Assembly (NCBI RefSeq): GCF_016545825.1
Contig: NC_052619.1
Span: forward strand, 53,866,933 to 53,930,932
Length of the DNA stretch: 64,000 nucleotides
Direction: 5' to 3'
Origin: Eucalyptus grandis
Lineage: Eukaryota; Streptophyta; Magnoliopsida; Myrtales; Myrtaceae
Below the pieces are notes generated by a model. The model ran no database searches and had not been told where the DNA came from. It saw only the letters and a list, made by a program, of their open reading frames with translations. This document shows, piece after piece, positions 34,240-46,925 of the stretch. The position numbers and the translations under genes are program-made. Every line of letters starts with the position of its first letter. Within the stretch, counting starts at the first letter, position 1.

Positions 34240-35030
34240 TGGAAGTTGAATATCCAATAAAGATTCATTTGTCTGACTTTTCTTCAAACTTACCAATTCG
34301 ATCATTTGCATTTTTCAAAATAAAACATTTGCAACCAAACACATGAAAGTAAGAAACAATTGGCTTCTTTCCTTTGAAAAGGTCATAGGGAGTTTTCTCC
34401 AGAATTGGCTTTAAGACAATTCTGTTTATGATATAACAAGCTGTAGAAACAGCTTCAGCCCAAAAAGAGAAGAAATATTGCTTTCAATTAAAAGAGTTTT
34501 AGCCATTTCTTGCAAAGATCTATTATTTCTTTCCACAACTCCATTTTGCTCAGGAGTGTAGGAAGAAGAGAACATATGTTGAAAACCAGATTCTTCACAA
34601 AATGTAGTAAAGTCTTGATTCTCAAACTCACCTCTATGGTTTGTCCGAATGCTTGAAATAGCATACCATTTTTCATTCTGAATTTTTTTGGCAAACTTTG
34701 AAAAGTAGGAGAAGGTTTCAGACTTACTTGCCAAAAAGTAGACCTAAGTAAATCGTGCATAATCATCCACTATTACTAGGCAATATTTCTTTCCACCAAT
34801 GCTTTGAGATCTCGTTGGTCCAATAGATCCATATGTAGGAGCTGCAGTACATGATTAGTGGAAACTTGATTTATTGGTTTAAAGGAATTTCTAACCTGTT
34901 TTCCCAACATACATGGTGTGCATAGGTCAGATTTTTTATACTTCAGGTTGGGAAGTCCACGAACAAGCTTCTTTGAAGAGATTTTGGCAATTTGCTTCAT
35001 GTTGATATGGCCAAACTTACAATGCTAGAG
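34240..35030 (-). pseudogene. copia integrase, catalytic Asp altered
   Basis: The zinc-binding start reads CKFGHINMKQIAKISSKKL with a stop just before it, then CTPCMLGK. The core after VIVDDYARF (about 34770-34740) reads MASKSETFSYFSKFAKK, SSIRTNHRGEFENQDF and YTPEQNGVVERNNRSLQEMA. The usual IRSDHGGEFEN becomes IRTNHRGEFEN, so the second catalytic Asp is Asn; the Glu in VERNNR is intact. Integrase would join element DNA to the genome. Frame changes occur near 34740 and 34450. Confidence 0.85.
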
Positions 35031-35430
35031 ATTTGCTTCATCTTGGATTGAGATTAGACATTGAAATCTTTCTAGATTGATATCCAAAAGATAGATATTC
35101 CCATGTCTTCGCCCAGTAAAGGATTGTGAAAGATCTTTACTAATGCCTGAACATATCCCTTCTTGAAAGTTGATCTTGAATCCAATGTCGCACAATTGGC
35201 TGATGCTGAGCAAGTTGTAGTTAAGTTCTTCCACTAAGGAGACATTATTGATTATGAGACTTCCAATTTTTTCAGTTCCTCTTCCAACAATTCTTCCTTT
35301 GCTGTTTCCGTCAAAAGAGACTTTTCCACTTGTTACATGTGTAAGATTGATAAAAAAATTTGAATCTCCAGTCATATGTCTTGAGCAACCACTATCCAAA
35401 TACCATTTTACCTTTCTCTTGATAGTGACC
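35025..35430 (-). pseudogene. copia protease end and gag-pre-integrase region
   Basis: 35399-35025 opens with MDSGCSRHMTGDSNFFINL, the DSGCSRHMTG motif of copia elements (protease active site D-S/T-G), then VSFDGNSKGRIVGRG, LNYNLLSISQLCDIGF and RRHGNIYLLD, which belong to the gag-pre-integrase domain. It ends before the integrase zinc motif. Confidence 0.85.
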
Positions 35431-35448
35431 TACATTTAAAGAAGAAAC

Positions 35449-35826
35449 TCAAGCTTTCTTTGGTACCCACACTTTCTTAGGTCCAATAGAGTTAGTGCAA
35501 TAAACAGTCTTGGCCCAAACCTTCTTAACAGGCTTCCAAACCATAGGACATTCTTTCTCAAAGTGTTCTGAGTTATTACACTGAGAACATCTAAGAGCAC
35601 TTCGGCCAATAGGTTTTACAAAGACTTTTTGAAAATGATTCTTGTAAAAGATTTTTGTAGGTCTTTGTTTGATTCTTTCTTTTACTTTTGGAAAATCAAT
35701 TAAAGGAATGGTTTCAGAGGTTATTCCCAATCCAGATTTATTAAAGTAACGTCTTTGTACTTGAAAGAATCTTTTCCAATTTCTCGAGATCCCATAGAAA
35801 ACCTTTTGAAATACTCGAAATGTCAT
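35449..35826 (-). pseudogene. copia second zinc knuckle and spacer
   Basis: Reads RSALRCSQCNNSEHFEKECP, a CX2CX4HX4C knuckle with all ligands present, followed by VKKVWVPK-type repeats (GPKKVWVPKKA) usual before the SIRE protease. Upstream to about 36200 the frame is broken by stops and shifts. Confidence 0.75.
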
Positions 35827-36199
35827 TTTTCAAAACTGTGTTTTCTTTTGAAAGAGAATCTGCATTTTCTTTTAGAGTGACGAAACTTTTATTCAGATTT
35901 TCAAAATTTTCTTTCCAAAGAGTTTCATGTTGCTTAAGTGTAATATTTTTTCCCTTTTTAGTTCGGAAATCCTCTTAAGAGAGACTTTGAGACTAAGACA
36001 CAGTTCATCAATGTATTTTGAAACTTTAATAGGAATCTTTTAATTACTTAGCTCGATTTCACTATATGAATCTGAGTCTATATCAATTTCAGAGTCTGAG
36101 TCTGATTCTGATTATACCATTAAACAAATGTTGGCATAATCATCATCATCGCTTCGCATTCTGTATCACTCCAAGTTTCTGCTTTGAGTGCCTTTCTGT

Positions 36200-37162
36200 A
36201 TTTCTCAACTTTTCCTTTCTTTTTCTTCAGCAAGGGACAGTTGGGTCTGATGTGTCCCTTTTCTTGCATTCAAAACAAATCACATCTTTATTTGAATCAT
36301 CATCCTCAGCTGGTTTGTTTTGAAATCTTTAAGAACTTTGTTTCTTCCAATTGAATCTTCTTCCCTTTTTATTAAGTTTCCTAAATCTTCTTATCATGAA
36401 AGCAAGTTCTTCATTGTCCATATCATCTTTAGAATCTGTGACATCAAAATCTTTGTTAGATTTTAAAGCAACAGACTTCTTACCTTTGGGATCATCTTCT
36501 TCATTAATTTGCTCTACTTCATAAGATTGAAGTGTTCCAACCAATTTGTCAACGGAGAGTGGTATAATCCTTTGTGTTTCCCTTATTGAAGTCTTTATGT
36601 GATTCCATTCTTTGGAGAGTCCACGCAGCAATTTGTTAACCTTCATAGGTCCTGAGATTGGTTGACCTTGATATTCAAGACCGTTCACAATTTTTGTAAA
36701 ACGTCTAAACATGTCAGTAATAGATTCTGCTGGCTTCATTTTGAAGGCTTCATATTGACCAAGCAGAATGTTGATTCCGGTTTCTTTTACTTGATCTATT
36801 CCTTCATAAGTAATGTGCAGTCTATCCCAGACTTCTTTAGCTGTTTCACAGGAAGATATGCTATTATATTCAGTAGGAGATAATGCACAATATAAGAAGT
36901 AAATTGCTTTTGCATCAAGAGCTTGTCTCTTGGTTATCTCTTCTTGAGTCATGTCGCAAGCTTCTGCAATTTCTTTCCCTCTTTCTGAAATTGTAGCTTT
37001 AGGAATGATTCATTTGTCTACCACATCCCATTCTAGAGGATCTTTTGATCGTAGGAATACCTTCATCTTGTTTTTCCATATGTTGTATTCCTTTCCATCA
37101 AAATAAGGCGGTCTTGTGTTGCTTTGACCTTCAACCAACCCTGGAGCCAACATATTAGCCAT
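36200..37162 (-). pseudogene. gag: copia gag (UBN2 type) with early stop
   Basis: Starts at 37162 with MANMLAPGLVEGQSNTRPPY, then YNIWKNKMKVFLRSKDP, stopping near 37012. The main capsid domain is open at 36952-36329 (ALDAKAIYFLYCALSPTEYN, AKEVWDRLHITYEG, MFRRFTKIVNGLEYQGQP, LLRGLSKEWNHIKTSI). This is the UBN2/retrotran_gag_2 fold of SIRE/Maximus elements. The zinc knuckle CFECKKKGHIRPNC near 36275-36230 is split by a one-base loss between its second Cys and Gly-His. Confidence 0.88.
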
Positions 37163-37210
37163 GGATCTTTAACTCTGAAGTAAAAACACTTCAAATAAAT
37201 GAGTACACAA

Positions 37211-37222
37211 GCTCTGGTACCA
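37211..37222 (-). promoter_or_regulatory. Primer binding site (tRNA-iMet type) of copia element
   Basis: The minus strand reads TGGTACCAGAGC two bases after the 5' LTR end, one mismatch from the canonical TGGTATCAGAGC. Confidence 0.9.
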
Positions 37223-37224
37223 AT

Positions 37225-38114
37225 TGAGAGTGCTAGTATGAACACCTAAAGGGGGTGAATAGGTGTAAAACAAATTCTTTCTTTCCTTTAAAACTTGAAC
37301 CAGAACAAGAATATAATTAAACATATTAAAATACAAAATATGTAAAGAGATAAGGAAAGAAGATTGAAACACGAGTTTATAGTGGTTCAGCTTAGACCAA
37401 GCCTACGTCCACTCTCTCACGCTAACAGCCCACCGACTGGATTTCATTAAGAATCAAAAGAGATGTTACAATCTCACGTCCTCGATTCCATAGTACAGAG
37501 ACTCTACTACACTTCCTTGAGGTCTCACAAAATTCTCTCTTTTGAGTACAGTTGTATGCTCAACAAATGAAATAGCAAAGAGTAAAGAGCTTCAAACTTC
37601 ATAATTTTTCTATCTCGTACTCTCTCGAACAACTAGAGTGTCTTTCTTTTATACTCCTTCATGCCTACGTAACCTTTGGCACCTTCCAAAGAAGTTCGTC
37701 CAATCTACCCGTTGGACCAAATCAATTAAGGAGATCCCGAGTTATTTAAGGAATATGAAGATAGCCCATCAATCATGTTTGCCCATACAATCAGGATCTA
37801 GATTTCCATACGTAGAACCTTCCAAGTATACTTCACCAATCAACGGATCTGTCTTACTCGATTTACTTGTCATACGAATAATATATCTTTAAATGCTTTC
37901 TCCAACCGTATGATAATCTCTGACCAGTCAAATCAAATCCTTAAGGATATCCTCATTTATGGATAAGACTTCTTGGATGATCTAGAAACTGTCAATGAGG
38001 GCAGACTTTAAATCTTAAGTCCGGCGATCTTCGCCTGAGAAGTCCTCAGACTTTGATAGATGAGTCTCGGAAGTCTTCAGACTAAAAACATTTTGAAGGA
38101 AGATTTCTCCAACA
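37225..38114 (-). mobile_element. 5' LTR of copia element
   Basis: On the minus strand it starts TGTTGGAGAAATC and ends CACTCTCA. The 5-bp target duplication ATTGG flanks the whole 9650-bp element (28460-28464 and 38115-38119). Compared with the other LTR it lacks about 18 bp near 38095. Confidence 0.93.
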
Positions 38115-38119
38115 ATTGG

Positions 38120-40683
38120 ATCAGTGAGTTGTTGGTTGAATTTATAGAGGCCGAGAAGATTTGATTTGAAGAGAATTTGAAATGGAATTGAAGCAATTCC
38201 ACCCAAATTCGTGTGCCCCCTCTAGCCTACAACAATTGGACCACTTCAATTAGTTCCTAGAAGGATTTGGTGGTTTGATTTTCAGCCAAGGATGCAGCTA
38301 GTGGTGGTGGATGGTCAAGGGAACCAAGAGGAGGAAGATATGGCAAGTGGTGGTCCCTATGTTCCCTCCCTCTCTCCTCCATCTCTTCCTCCCCCTCAAG
38401 ACTGGTCGACAGCCCCATTTCTTCCTCCATCTTGCTGTTTTCAAACCCCAGCAGCCAAGGAGAAGCCACCGGAGCAAGCTCGCAAGCCACAAGGATCGCT
38501 CGCTGCCGTCGTTCGCCGCCTCCGCCCCGCACATGCGCCGCCACTACACCGCACCTCACCGTGTGTGTCTCTGCCTTGCCGCACCCGGTTGCCGCCATCC
38601 CTAGCTGTTCATGTGCCATCCAGCACCGTGAGCCGTTGCCAGAGCTTCCTCCGACCACCGTGAGTCCACGTTTGAACCCGGTTTAGTCCCCTCAACCTTC
38701 CTCAGTCCATCTTTGCCTCAAACCGAGCTAGTTTCCCTCTTTTCCAGCCAAGAACAGAAGCTTAATGAGTGGGTTTTCTAGCAAGGGTTTGGCCCGTTTT
38801 GAGGACTTTCCCGGCCCCGAAAGTTAGGCCCACTTTGGAGAAAAGTGAGCCCCGTTGTGTCCTCGACAATTTGAGCCGATGAATCGCCGAACAAGTGAGT
38901 TTAACTCACAAATCCTCGCTTAATAGGTTAATGATGCTTAAGGGTTGATTAGATCAAGTTATGTATGATTAGGTAGTTAGTTATATTAGGTTAGTGAAAT
39001 TTAATTAATTGCCGATGCATGTTAGATGATTAGTTAGTGCAATTAGAGCCTAGATGAGCTCTAATATTTATCTAGAGTGACTAAAAAATTTTCTAGGTCC
39101 ATTTCGGCATTCAATCAGGCTTTTTCGGGCCTAAGTTGATTTATTGGCATTTATTTAATATTTTATGTAATTATTTAATTAATTAATTATTTTCCAAAAA
39201 TTAGACCGAGATAGTCGGTGATCAGAATTTTATGTTGATTGTTGTGGCATGGTTCGTTTATTTATTTGAGCTCTAATTTGTGCTGAATTGATTTAATTGT
39301 GATTTTAGGATTTTATTCATAAATTAATTAATTTTGGCAATTAATTGGAAAGTTACCAAGCGTCGGTCTATAGTGCCAAAAATCTAATTTTGGACTGTTG
39401 AAAGTAGTGGGAAGATCAACAGTGAAATTATTGTATTTTGGCTAAGATCGATCGTGTACCCACACACGAGTATTTTTATCGGGTATGATAAAAAATGATG
39501 AATTGGTTGTATGGTGGAAGTGCTATACTATATTGGCCTGGGAGCCCTAATTTATCAGTTTTGGGCGAGCATATAAATGTATACCATTGTACCAGCTTTG
39601 GGCAAGCATATATAATATACTATATTAACCTGGGGGCCTTAAATTATCAGCTTTGGATAAGCATATATATAGTATACTATATTATTAGCTTTGGGTGAGC
39701 TATACTATCTATTTATCAGCTTTGGAGGAGCAATTCTAATTTGATAGGACTTTATAGATAATATTGAATGTACTGACCAGAGGAAGGTCGTGATGACATG
39801 TAATCGACTGAGTCGATTGATTGATGATTCGATCTGAGTGAATAACTGTTTGAATTTTATTATCTGACAGGAAGGAACTGAGGCCAAGGTGAGTCCTCTG
39901 ACTCATGGTGTGCTTAGACAGTCCTTAGGGCGTATTTTCTTCCTAATCGAGTCTTAGGGGGGTAGAACTCGCTGAGGCGTCGTCTCACCTTATTGTGGGA
40001 TAACATTTCAGGTCCATATATGGTAGTTCCTCCAACTCCTCCCGAGCATTTTGGTATACTGGAGGAAATCACTAAGATAGGTTATCACATTCCGATACAC
40101 CATCACCTTGAAGGCTTGGGATATGTACTGGTGAAATCTACTGTCTAGGTTGATGTGGGTGAACCCCAAAAGGTGCCCCACAAATACCGGTCATGGTATC
40201 GCCATTACAATGATGGACGAAGGGTGGGCCCTGTACCGGAATATGATGTATCTCTGTACGTTTTAAAGATAGCGTTCGGGAAGGGGACAATAGATCCCAA
40301 GGATGGATCAGTGGTTGATGCGAAGGATCCCAAGCTCAAAGGCGATTCTGACTCTTCGGTGTACTCAGCAGTGGGCTCCAGCTAGAGCATGAAAGAAAGA
40401 GAGATCGTTGAGGAGGAGGAGGAGGAGGAGGAGGAGGACCCAGAGGAGGATCCAGGAGAGGATTGAAACCCCACCCTTGTTTGCAAGACTTGTGTACTGA
40501 ATTAGCTTGAGTAGAACCTGACCTGTTAGTGTACTGTATGTATATATTTGACTCAGTTGTTATATATGCATATAAGTGTGATGGTTTTTCAGGTTCGAGA
40601 TTTTTAGTCCTACTTTCCTATCCCACTATTTTATTGTCTGGGGATTTTATATTTGCTTCCGCATGCTTATTAAAATGAACAGA
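38120..40683 (+). mobile_element. 3' LTR of gypsy-1, second part, truncated
   Basis: Resumes ATCAGTGAGTTGTTGG after the copia insertion and follows the 5' LTR to TATTAAAATGAACA at about 40683. The last 80 or so bases of the LTR (to GGGTGTGACA) and the outer target duplication are missing. Inside: Pro-rich frame 38292-38663, donor at 38895, tandem repeats 39520-39730, microexon 39871-39888, second intron 39889-40011 and the LTR-internal reading frame. Confidence 0.9.
40020..40466 (+). pseudogene. Second copy of the LTR-internal reading frame
   Basis: Same frame as 20172-20603: MVVPPTPPEHFGILEEITKI, YHIPIHH, VPHKYRSWYRHYNDGRRVG. TAG at 40146 is at the same codon as in the 5' copy. A second TAG at about 40382 replaces the Trp of SSWSM. 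The acidic tail is longer because a GAG repeat (40411-40438) expanded in multiples of three. No frameshift separates the two copies. Confidence 0.6.
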
Positions 40684-43600
40684 AGTAACAGGGCCGACCG
40701 TCGCTCCTATCTTCCTATTTGGCGCCATCTCCTCCACAGGCATGAAGGATGGCTCTCAAGCCGGTGATTTGTTCAGCTCCTTTCTAGTCATCGATCGGCC
40801 CTTCAATGATCCCTTAGCTCGTTTCGATTGCTATGATGACAACTCTCAACTTGCACGGAAGCTCTAGGTGGTGGGCACTTGTTAGAGAGCCATTGGAGAA
40901 GCTCTGGTCACCGTTTTCCTCTCGGCGGTTTGAATCAATTCAAATCGAATCAATTCTCCTCACTAGCGAACCAGTGCCCAATTAGCCCCGATTCGACCCC
41001 TTCGTTGATCATTGAGGTCCTTAGAAGTTTCCTTGATGCCTCTAAGGTGCTGCGATAGCTTGGTGATAGCTTGATCAAGTTTGTTTCGTCAAAAGTCATG
41101 CAAAGGTAAACATCTAATCCCGAGTTCGATGAAGCGAGATCTCGTTTGGAGATCGAGGCTAGAGCTTGCACCTAAAGTTTGTTCAATAATGAGTATGCCT
41201 ATTATAGGATGTTTGGGATGATCTAGAATGGATATGGATGATTAGTTATGGTTCCATGATGGTTGATTGCTTGATTGATGTTGTTTTGCAATTTCGGATC
41301 CCTGATTGGACGGTTTGAATGTTTTTCTTGGAACATGACGTTCGAAGAAAATTCAAATATCTTTCCAACAAGCCATAGAACGCCCTGATCCGATCTTGTT
41401 TGATATGGCTTTTGCTTGTCCACAGTCGAGTCCAGAATCTGCAATTTGCTTATTGTTCTGTTGATTTGTGGTTTGCACTAGTTTGTCGATTTTTGTGTTC
41501 TGATTTTGAAGGTTTCCTCATGAAAATTGCTCAAAATTGTTTTGATCATGACATATTTTTTTTCTAGATTTTTTGGAATATATTTGATTAGGAAAATCCT
41601 AAAAATATCGTCTTTATACTGATCTACCCTGTTTGAGCCCGATGTATGTTTGCTCAAAAAATGAGCTAGTAAACCATACTTGATTGGAGTTGCATCCTTC
41701 ATGGAAATTATAGAACACTTCATAAGCTTTCTAATGAGGATCGTCATTCGCTAGTTCAATTGCTTGCACAAAGTCTTGTTTGGGCTGCTGTAATTTGAGA
41801 TGTTAAATGTTTTGCTCCATTTTCCCATCTTCATGTAGATTTTTGTGGATCAACTTCATGAAAAAATGATCATGACATTGCATTCTATACATAGGAATTT
41901 TCGTGGACTTTAACGATGTCATTAGATCAATGAAAATCATCCATATTCTGTGCAACCCCTACTGCAATTGTGATTGCTTGTGTCCTTGTGAATATGCCTT
42001 CAAATGAGCTCCTTAAGAGAGAAATTGGTGCATGATGCCTTCTAGGCATATTAAGAGCACATCATAAGTTTCGAAATGATTTATGGCATGCATCATAGGT
42101 TTTTGCTATGTGAAAACAATTTACCAAGTTGACATGTTACTGTTGAAATTGTCATGTATTTTGTCATGAGTGTTTCTTAATGATAAGCTACCTATGGACG
42201 TTCGTGTGATTTTTTGTGCATCAATCTAGGGTTAGATGTCCCAACCAAACTTGCTCATTGCATTTCGCCCTACTTCATGTTTGAATGTCACAATTTTCAT
42301 GCATCATTTATGTAGTTTAGTGAGACTATTATCATGCATTATGTTTTGCCATGCTTATGACTGATTTGCGCACTTCTGCAATTGCCTTCATTTGAGCATA
42401 AATTGACTTTAATTGAGCTTGATGTCTCCTAGAAAGTCTTAGGGAACATCTTGATCTTTCTAATGACTTCAATTTTGTATCATTTGCTTGTCATTTGACC
42501 CATTTTCCATTTTTGCAAAATTTGCTCTAAAACTTGTCATGAGTGAAATTCAGAATGCTCGTTCTGCTATTTTTGAGTCAGACCTTTTGTCATTTTCGTA
42601 TGAATTTTTCAGTAAGGATTTTGAGGTCAAGTTCTCAATAGAATTTATTTGTCATTATCATGTCTATATTGTGGTGAAATTCCAAAATTTTTAGACATCG
42701 TCTACTAGGATAAATTGCCATTGATTTGCCATGATGTCCTGCTGCTCTATTCTGTTCATGATGCACAATCTTATGTTCTTGGATTTTTATTAATTCATGT
42801 GTAGTTTATCTTAGGGAACTTCCTTCATGGAAATTGTTCCTTATTAAGTGCTTGGTATGCCTCTGAATTAGCCTTGGCAATTAAATATGCCTCATAGCTA
42901 TAATGGAATGATATTTCACTTGCACTATTTTCTTTTCAATTTGACATTGAACTCATCCAGTTTTGGGCCGTATTTAAAATGTCTGCGACATCCATTAGTA
43001 GTGCATGATATGTGTCCGAGATTAGCTTTAGCAATTAAATGCGTTCCATAGTCGAGATGTACCTATGTCAAACCATCTCATCATTTTGTTTCAAATACAT
43101 CCTAAACATTTTTTAGGCATCACATGGATCCTACATGCATAACACCACTTCATTTTTGTAAAATGCATGTGAGGACTGAATAAGTGATCCGATGTCGGCT
43201 CACTAATTTACTTGATTGATTGAGAACCAAGGTCTGATGGCCTGTGTGCATGTTTACTTTTGATTATGCATGTGATTTTTAGATATATGCAAAGGTGCGA
43301 TGCATGATCTCTATTTTGGGTCATACTTAGAATTCATTTTAGGGACCTGTAGCATCGGTTGCCATGTGAGAACACAAATGGTAGTCAATGGCTATAAGTC
43401 ATTCTAAAAATGGATTGTGTAGGCGTCTTAGATGAATCGTTGCATGAATCACAAAGGTTGATTCCGAGGCCATGTTTGATCAATTAAATGCGTTAACTGG
43501 ATTTCTTGATTGTGATTATTTTTGTCTATTTGTATTTGTGATTGTTTCTTTATGTATCGTTGTATGTACATTTTTTTCATATTGTAAATATCTAGTCTCA

Positions 43601-44628
43601 GTATTAAATTAGAATTAGAATAGGCCCATGGAGGTGACGATCTCGAATACATGAAGACAATGAATGGTCGATGTCCAATCCGACTCCATTTTGTATCATT
43701 CATTCCATGATATATATTTCAAGTTGCTTTATATTGCACAAACACCTAACAAGTTGCAGATTTCTTCCTTTGGCCTTACTTCCTATATTAGAATTGCATG
43801 TTAAATTTACCGCTTTTCTTAAACTATTCTGAGTGTTTACTAACTGCATTATCTTTAAATTTCAACCGATTGTCTTCTTTCCTTTTCTTTTTTAGTAGAA
43901 ATAGGATGGCATGAAACCGACCATCCACGCATGATCATCTAGTCAATTTCTCATTTGCACGAAAAAATAAGAAGACACGCATGGACACTTTAGGAAACAT
44001 GAGAAACTATTAGGATCGAAAGGGCGTTAGTAGAAATATTGACGTAACCCAGGTCTCTGAACTTTAGAATCTTTGGTTGCATAGATCTTGAGGGACCACT
44101 CTAGAGCCCCGATTGGGTTTTTCTAGCCGACCCCAAAAGCGAGACTAGTGGCGACTCCTAGAATCAAGTTTTAGGTTGTCTAATACAACTAATAATAAAA
44201 TAAACCCGTTGTAAGGGGCATGGGTCTCGTAGATACTCACTATGGTTTAGCATACTTGATATGGTAGTAGTCTAAAAGGATAAAGTGATGTCAACTTTTT
44301 GGATGAAGAGTACGGTCGAGAGGGCTATCATGGTAAGAGTACCTATATAATCGTCATTCATATCCGATCTCCTTTTTAAGGTGAACCGTACATGCGGAAG
44401 CGAATCGTGACACAATTCCGCTATCACGTGAGGTGCGGGCTTAGGAGAGCTCATGATCGTGATTGAGTAAACTCATGTGGTTGATCCCAAAAGATAAGGT
44501 GATGACATCTTTTTGAGTAATATACCATGAGGGAGCTCTCATAGTCGAGAACTTTTAAACCCTACCTTCATGCCGTCCCTCGAGGATCTCCTCCTCCCTT
44601 GGGCATCGAAGGTTGGGTCGCGACAACA
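40684..44628 (+). mobile_element. LTR-like remnant, plus orientation
   Basis: Non-coding, with recurring themes matching 46926-50628 in inverse (for example ATGTACCTATGTCAAACC against the complement near 48450). It ends GGTTGGGTCGCGACAACA at 44628 and contains CTAGTGGCGACTCC at 44147 with the preceding ACGTAACCCAGG...GGG box found in several LTRs here. TTTGGCGCCATCTCC near 40718 resembles a non-iMet primer site, but no LTR end precedes it. The left border, at the gypsy-1 truncation, is undefined. Confidence 0.5.
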
Positions 44629-45074
44629 ACTACACTCGAGTCACTTAAATATTATTAGTAATTCTCAAGTCCCAATTACACCCAATAACTCATGCAGTAT
44701 TTAACCACATAATTCTTCATGAAATAATCTCTCGATCTCACTAAGGAGTTACACAAATCTATTATAAGATTAATTGACTTCAACACTAAAACTATTATGA
44801 AAACCCATGCCAAGCACTCGAAGTAAAACGATTCTTCAATATTTCTTTCATGATCAACATCGCAACCCATGAGTACATGTGTTTTATATATATATGCACT
44901 TTGCACTAAGAATCCAAGCCAACTTCTACAGAATTAAAATTAGGGTTAATTGATGTTGACCACTGTTTTGTGAACACAAATGATGGTTGATTATTATTAA
45001 CCAACATTTAATCAATCAAGTGATTTGTGGTGGCCATTGCGTATGCAATGCAAAGGCCCGATGCCATTTTTTTT
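44629..45074. other. Spacer without recognised feature
   Basis: AT-rich, with a short TATATATATA run near 44890. No coding or repeat signal. Confidence 0.4.
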
Positions 45075-45904
45075 GGGAGAAGTACACTATCAGTGTCATA
45101 AGTTGTGTACGGCACTCACTTTGGTGACAAAAGTTTTCGTAGGATCACTTAAGTGCCAAATTGGAGGAAAAGTGATCACTTTGGTGCCACCGGCGAGAGA
45201 TTACAGCCAAAATAATTACGTGGCTTTAATATTTATAAAAAAAAAAATCGACAAAGGCCTTTAAACGACGTCTTTTTCCGTCCTCCTTAAGAAAACAATG
45301 TCGTTTTGCCATCCTAAGTGGATGGCCTCGAGAAAATGATGTCGCACAACTCATTTGGCTTTTTTTTAAATATATATTTTGGGGTTGAAATTAGGGTTTT
45401 TTTGTCCAATCCTCGCCCAACGCCGACCGCCGTCGCTCGGCCTCTGTCACTCGGCCACCGTCGCTCGGCCTCCGTTGCTTAGCTGCCATCGCTCGGCCTC
45501 CATCGTAGTAGCACCGTGTCCCAATCTCGATAACATTTCACCAGCTTCAACGTCCTCAAATTCTTTGAGCCGGGACTGCGTCCAGCAGCTCCGAGTGGGC
45601 GTGGAGGGCGAGCCTCTAGTGGCTCTGGCCTTCGATCGCGAGCCAGTGGCGGCACATGGGGGAGCACTGGCCCGGGTCGCCGAAGCCTAGGTATTGGAAG
45701 ACGCAGGCCAGGCACTCATCGGGGAGATCAAAGATGGAGAGGGAGAGATCATGGGCGGCGCACTCGTCGGCAGCCTCCCCGAGCACCAGCCGATCACGGC
45801 CTTCGACGTGGCCGCCGAGTGGCTGTCGTTGGGGTTAGGGTCGGAGCCGCAGCCGACGAGCACGGGGCCGTTTAGGACGGCAAGCGGTCCATCGCCGTTG
45901 GCTT

Positions 45905-45969
<65 letters not shown>

Positions 45970-46204
45970 GGCGATTTAGGGTTTTGAATTGGGGGAGAGA
46001 CACCAAACGGCATCATTTTGTTGTTTAAATACTAACTGTACTCTCTCGGCGAGCTACATTAGCTTCAAAAATTAATAAAAAAGTGCCACGTTGGATTTCC
46101 GGCCAACCAGATCGAAGTCGGCACTAAAATGATCATTTTTTCAAACTTTTTGGCACCAAAGTAAGCGCCGTACTCAACTTATAGCACTAATAGTGTACTT
46201 ATCC
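45075..46204. mobile_element. MITE or Mutator-like element with long inverted ends
   Basis: The left end reads GGGAGAAGTACACTATCAGT and the right end, reverse-complemented, reads GGATAAGTACACTATTAGTG, both followed by TTGxGTACGGCxCTxACTTTGG. The flanks ATTTTTTTT and AATTTTTCT may be a decayed 9-bp target duplication. The interior is GC-rich (45410-45900) with a (TC)n tract at 45908-45964. No transposase; the open frames inside are low-complexity. Confidence 0.7.
45908..45964. repeat. (TC)n microsatellite
   Basis: About 28 uninterrupted TC units inside the MITE. Confidence 0.95.
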
Positions 46205-46284
46205 AATTTTTCTTTTGATTCAATGAATTGTTTGTGTCAAAATATATCTCGAGTTTGAGCCTAAAGTAAAAATCTGAATTTCGA

Positions 46285-46314
46285 AATAGTAATAGTAATA
46301 GTAATAGTAATAGT

Positions 46315-46397
<83 letters not shown>
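46285..46397. repeat. (TAGTAA)n / (TAA)n microsatellite
   Basis: Four AATAGT-type hexamers, then about 27 TAA/AAT triplets. The polyisoleucine frame on the minus strand is a by-product. Confidence 0.95.
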
Positions 46398-46401
<4 letters not shown>

Positions 46402-46925
46402 TGAATCCGAGGCCAAGTTTCGGAAATTAGCTTTCCTACTGAGGTTAATATGGATTTTGAATTTACTCGACTCGGTCAACAATGGGTAAGAGAAAGAAAT
46501 AAAAGATACGGTGCCATAAGAAAGTCTTGGTACTTGGATTTTTCAACAATTTCACCCATTTTGAGATTGAAAGATTAGGAGTTCAATCTTGATGATTCTT
46601 GAATGCCTCAATGGGATGATTAAAATCACTAATGTAAATAATATTCATGTAATACCAATCTTGCCTGTATGAGAAAAGAACTGGATTTGTAAAAGCTCAA
46701 CCAGTGTGTGAAAGGTTTTGTCTTCATTTTCATTAAATTGGGCGAGTGAAAAAAATGTTTCAGCTAGTTAGTGTTGACGAAATTAATTTCAACACATACT
46801 TGTTTGACCACCCGTTTAATGAAAGGATCAATAGCATTCTTATGAAACGGAAAAACTATGAACTCAAAGAAAACTAGAAGGAAAATCTTGCCCTTTAAAA
46901 GAGTATTAGCACTAGCAAAACACTT
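46398..46925. other. Spacer without recognised feature
   Basis: AT-rich DNA between the microsatellite and the inverted LTR-like copy. Nothing else seen. Confidence 0.4.

Noticed and set aside
40715..40735. TTTGGCGCCATCTCC as a primer binding site
   Set aside because: No LTR end TG...CA directly before it and no gag after it.
46261..46482. Poly-isoleucine frame
   Set aside because: Translation of a TAA/ATT microsatellite.
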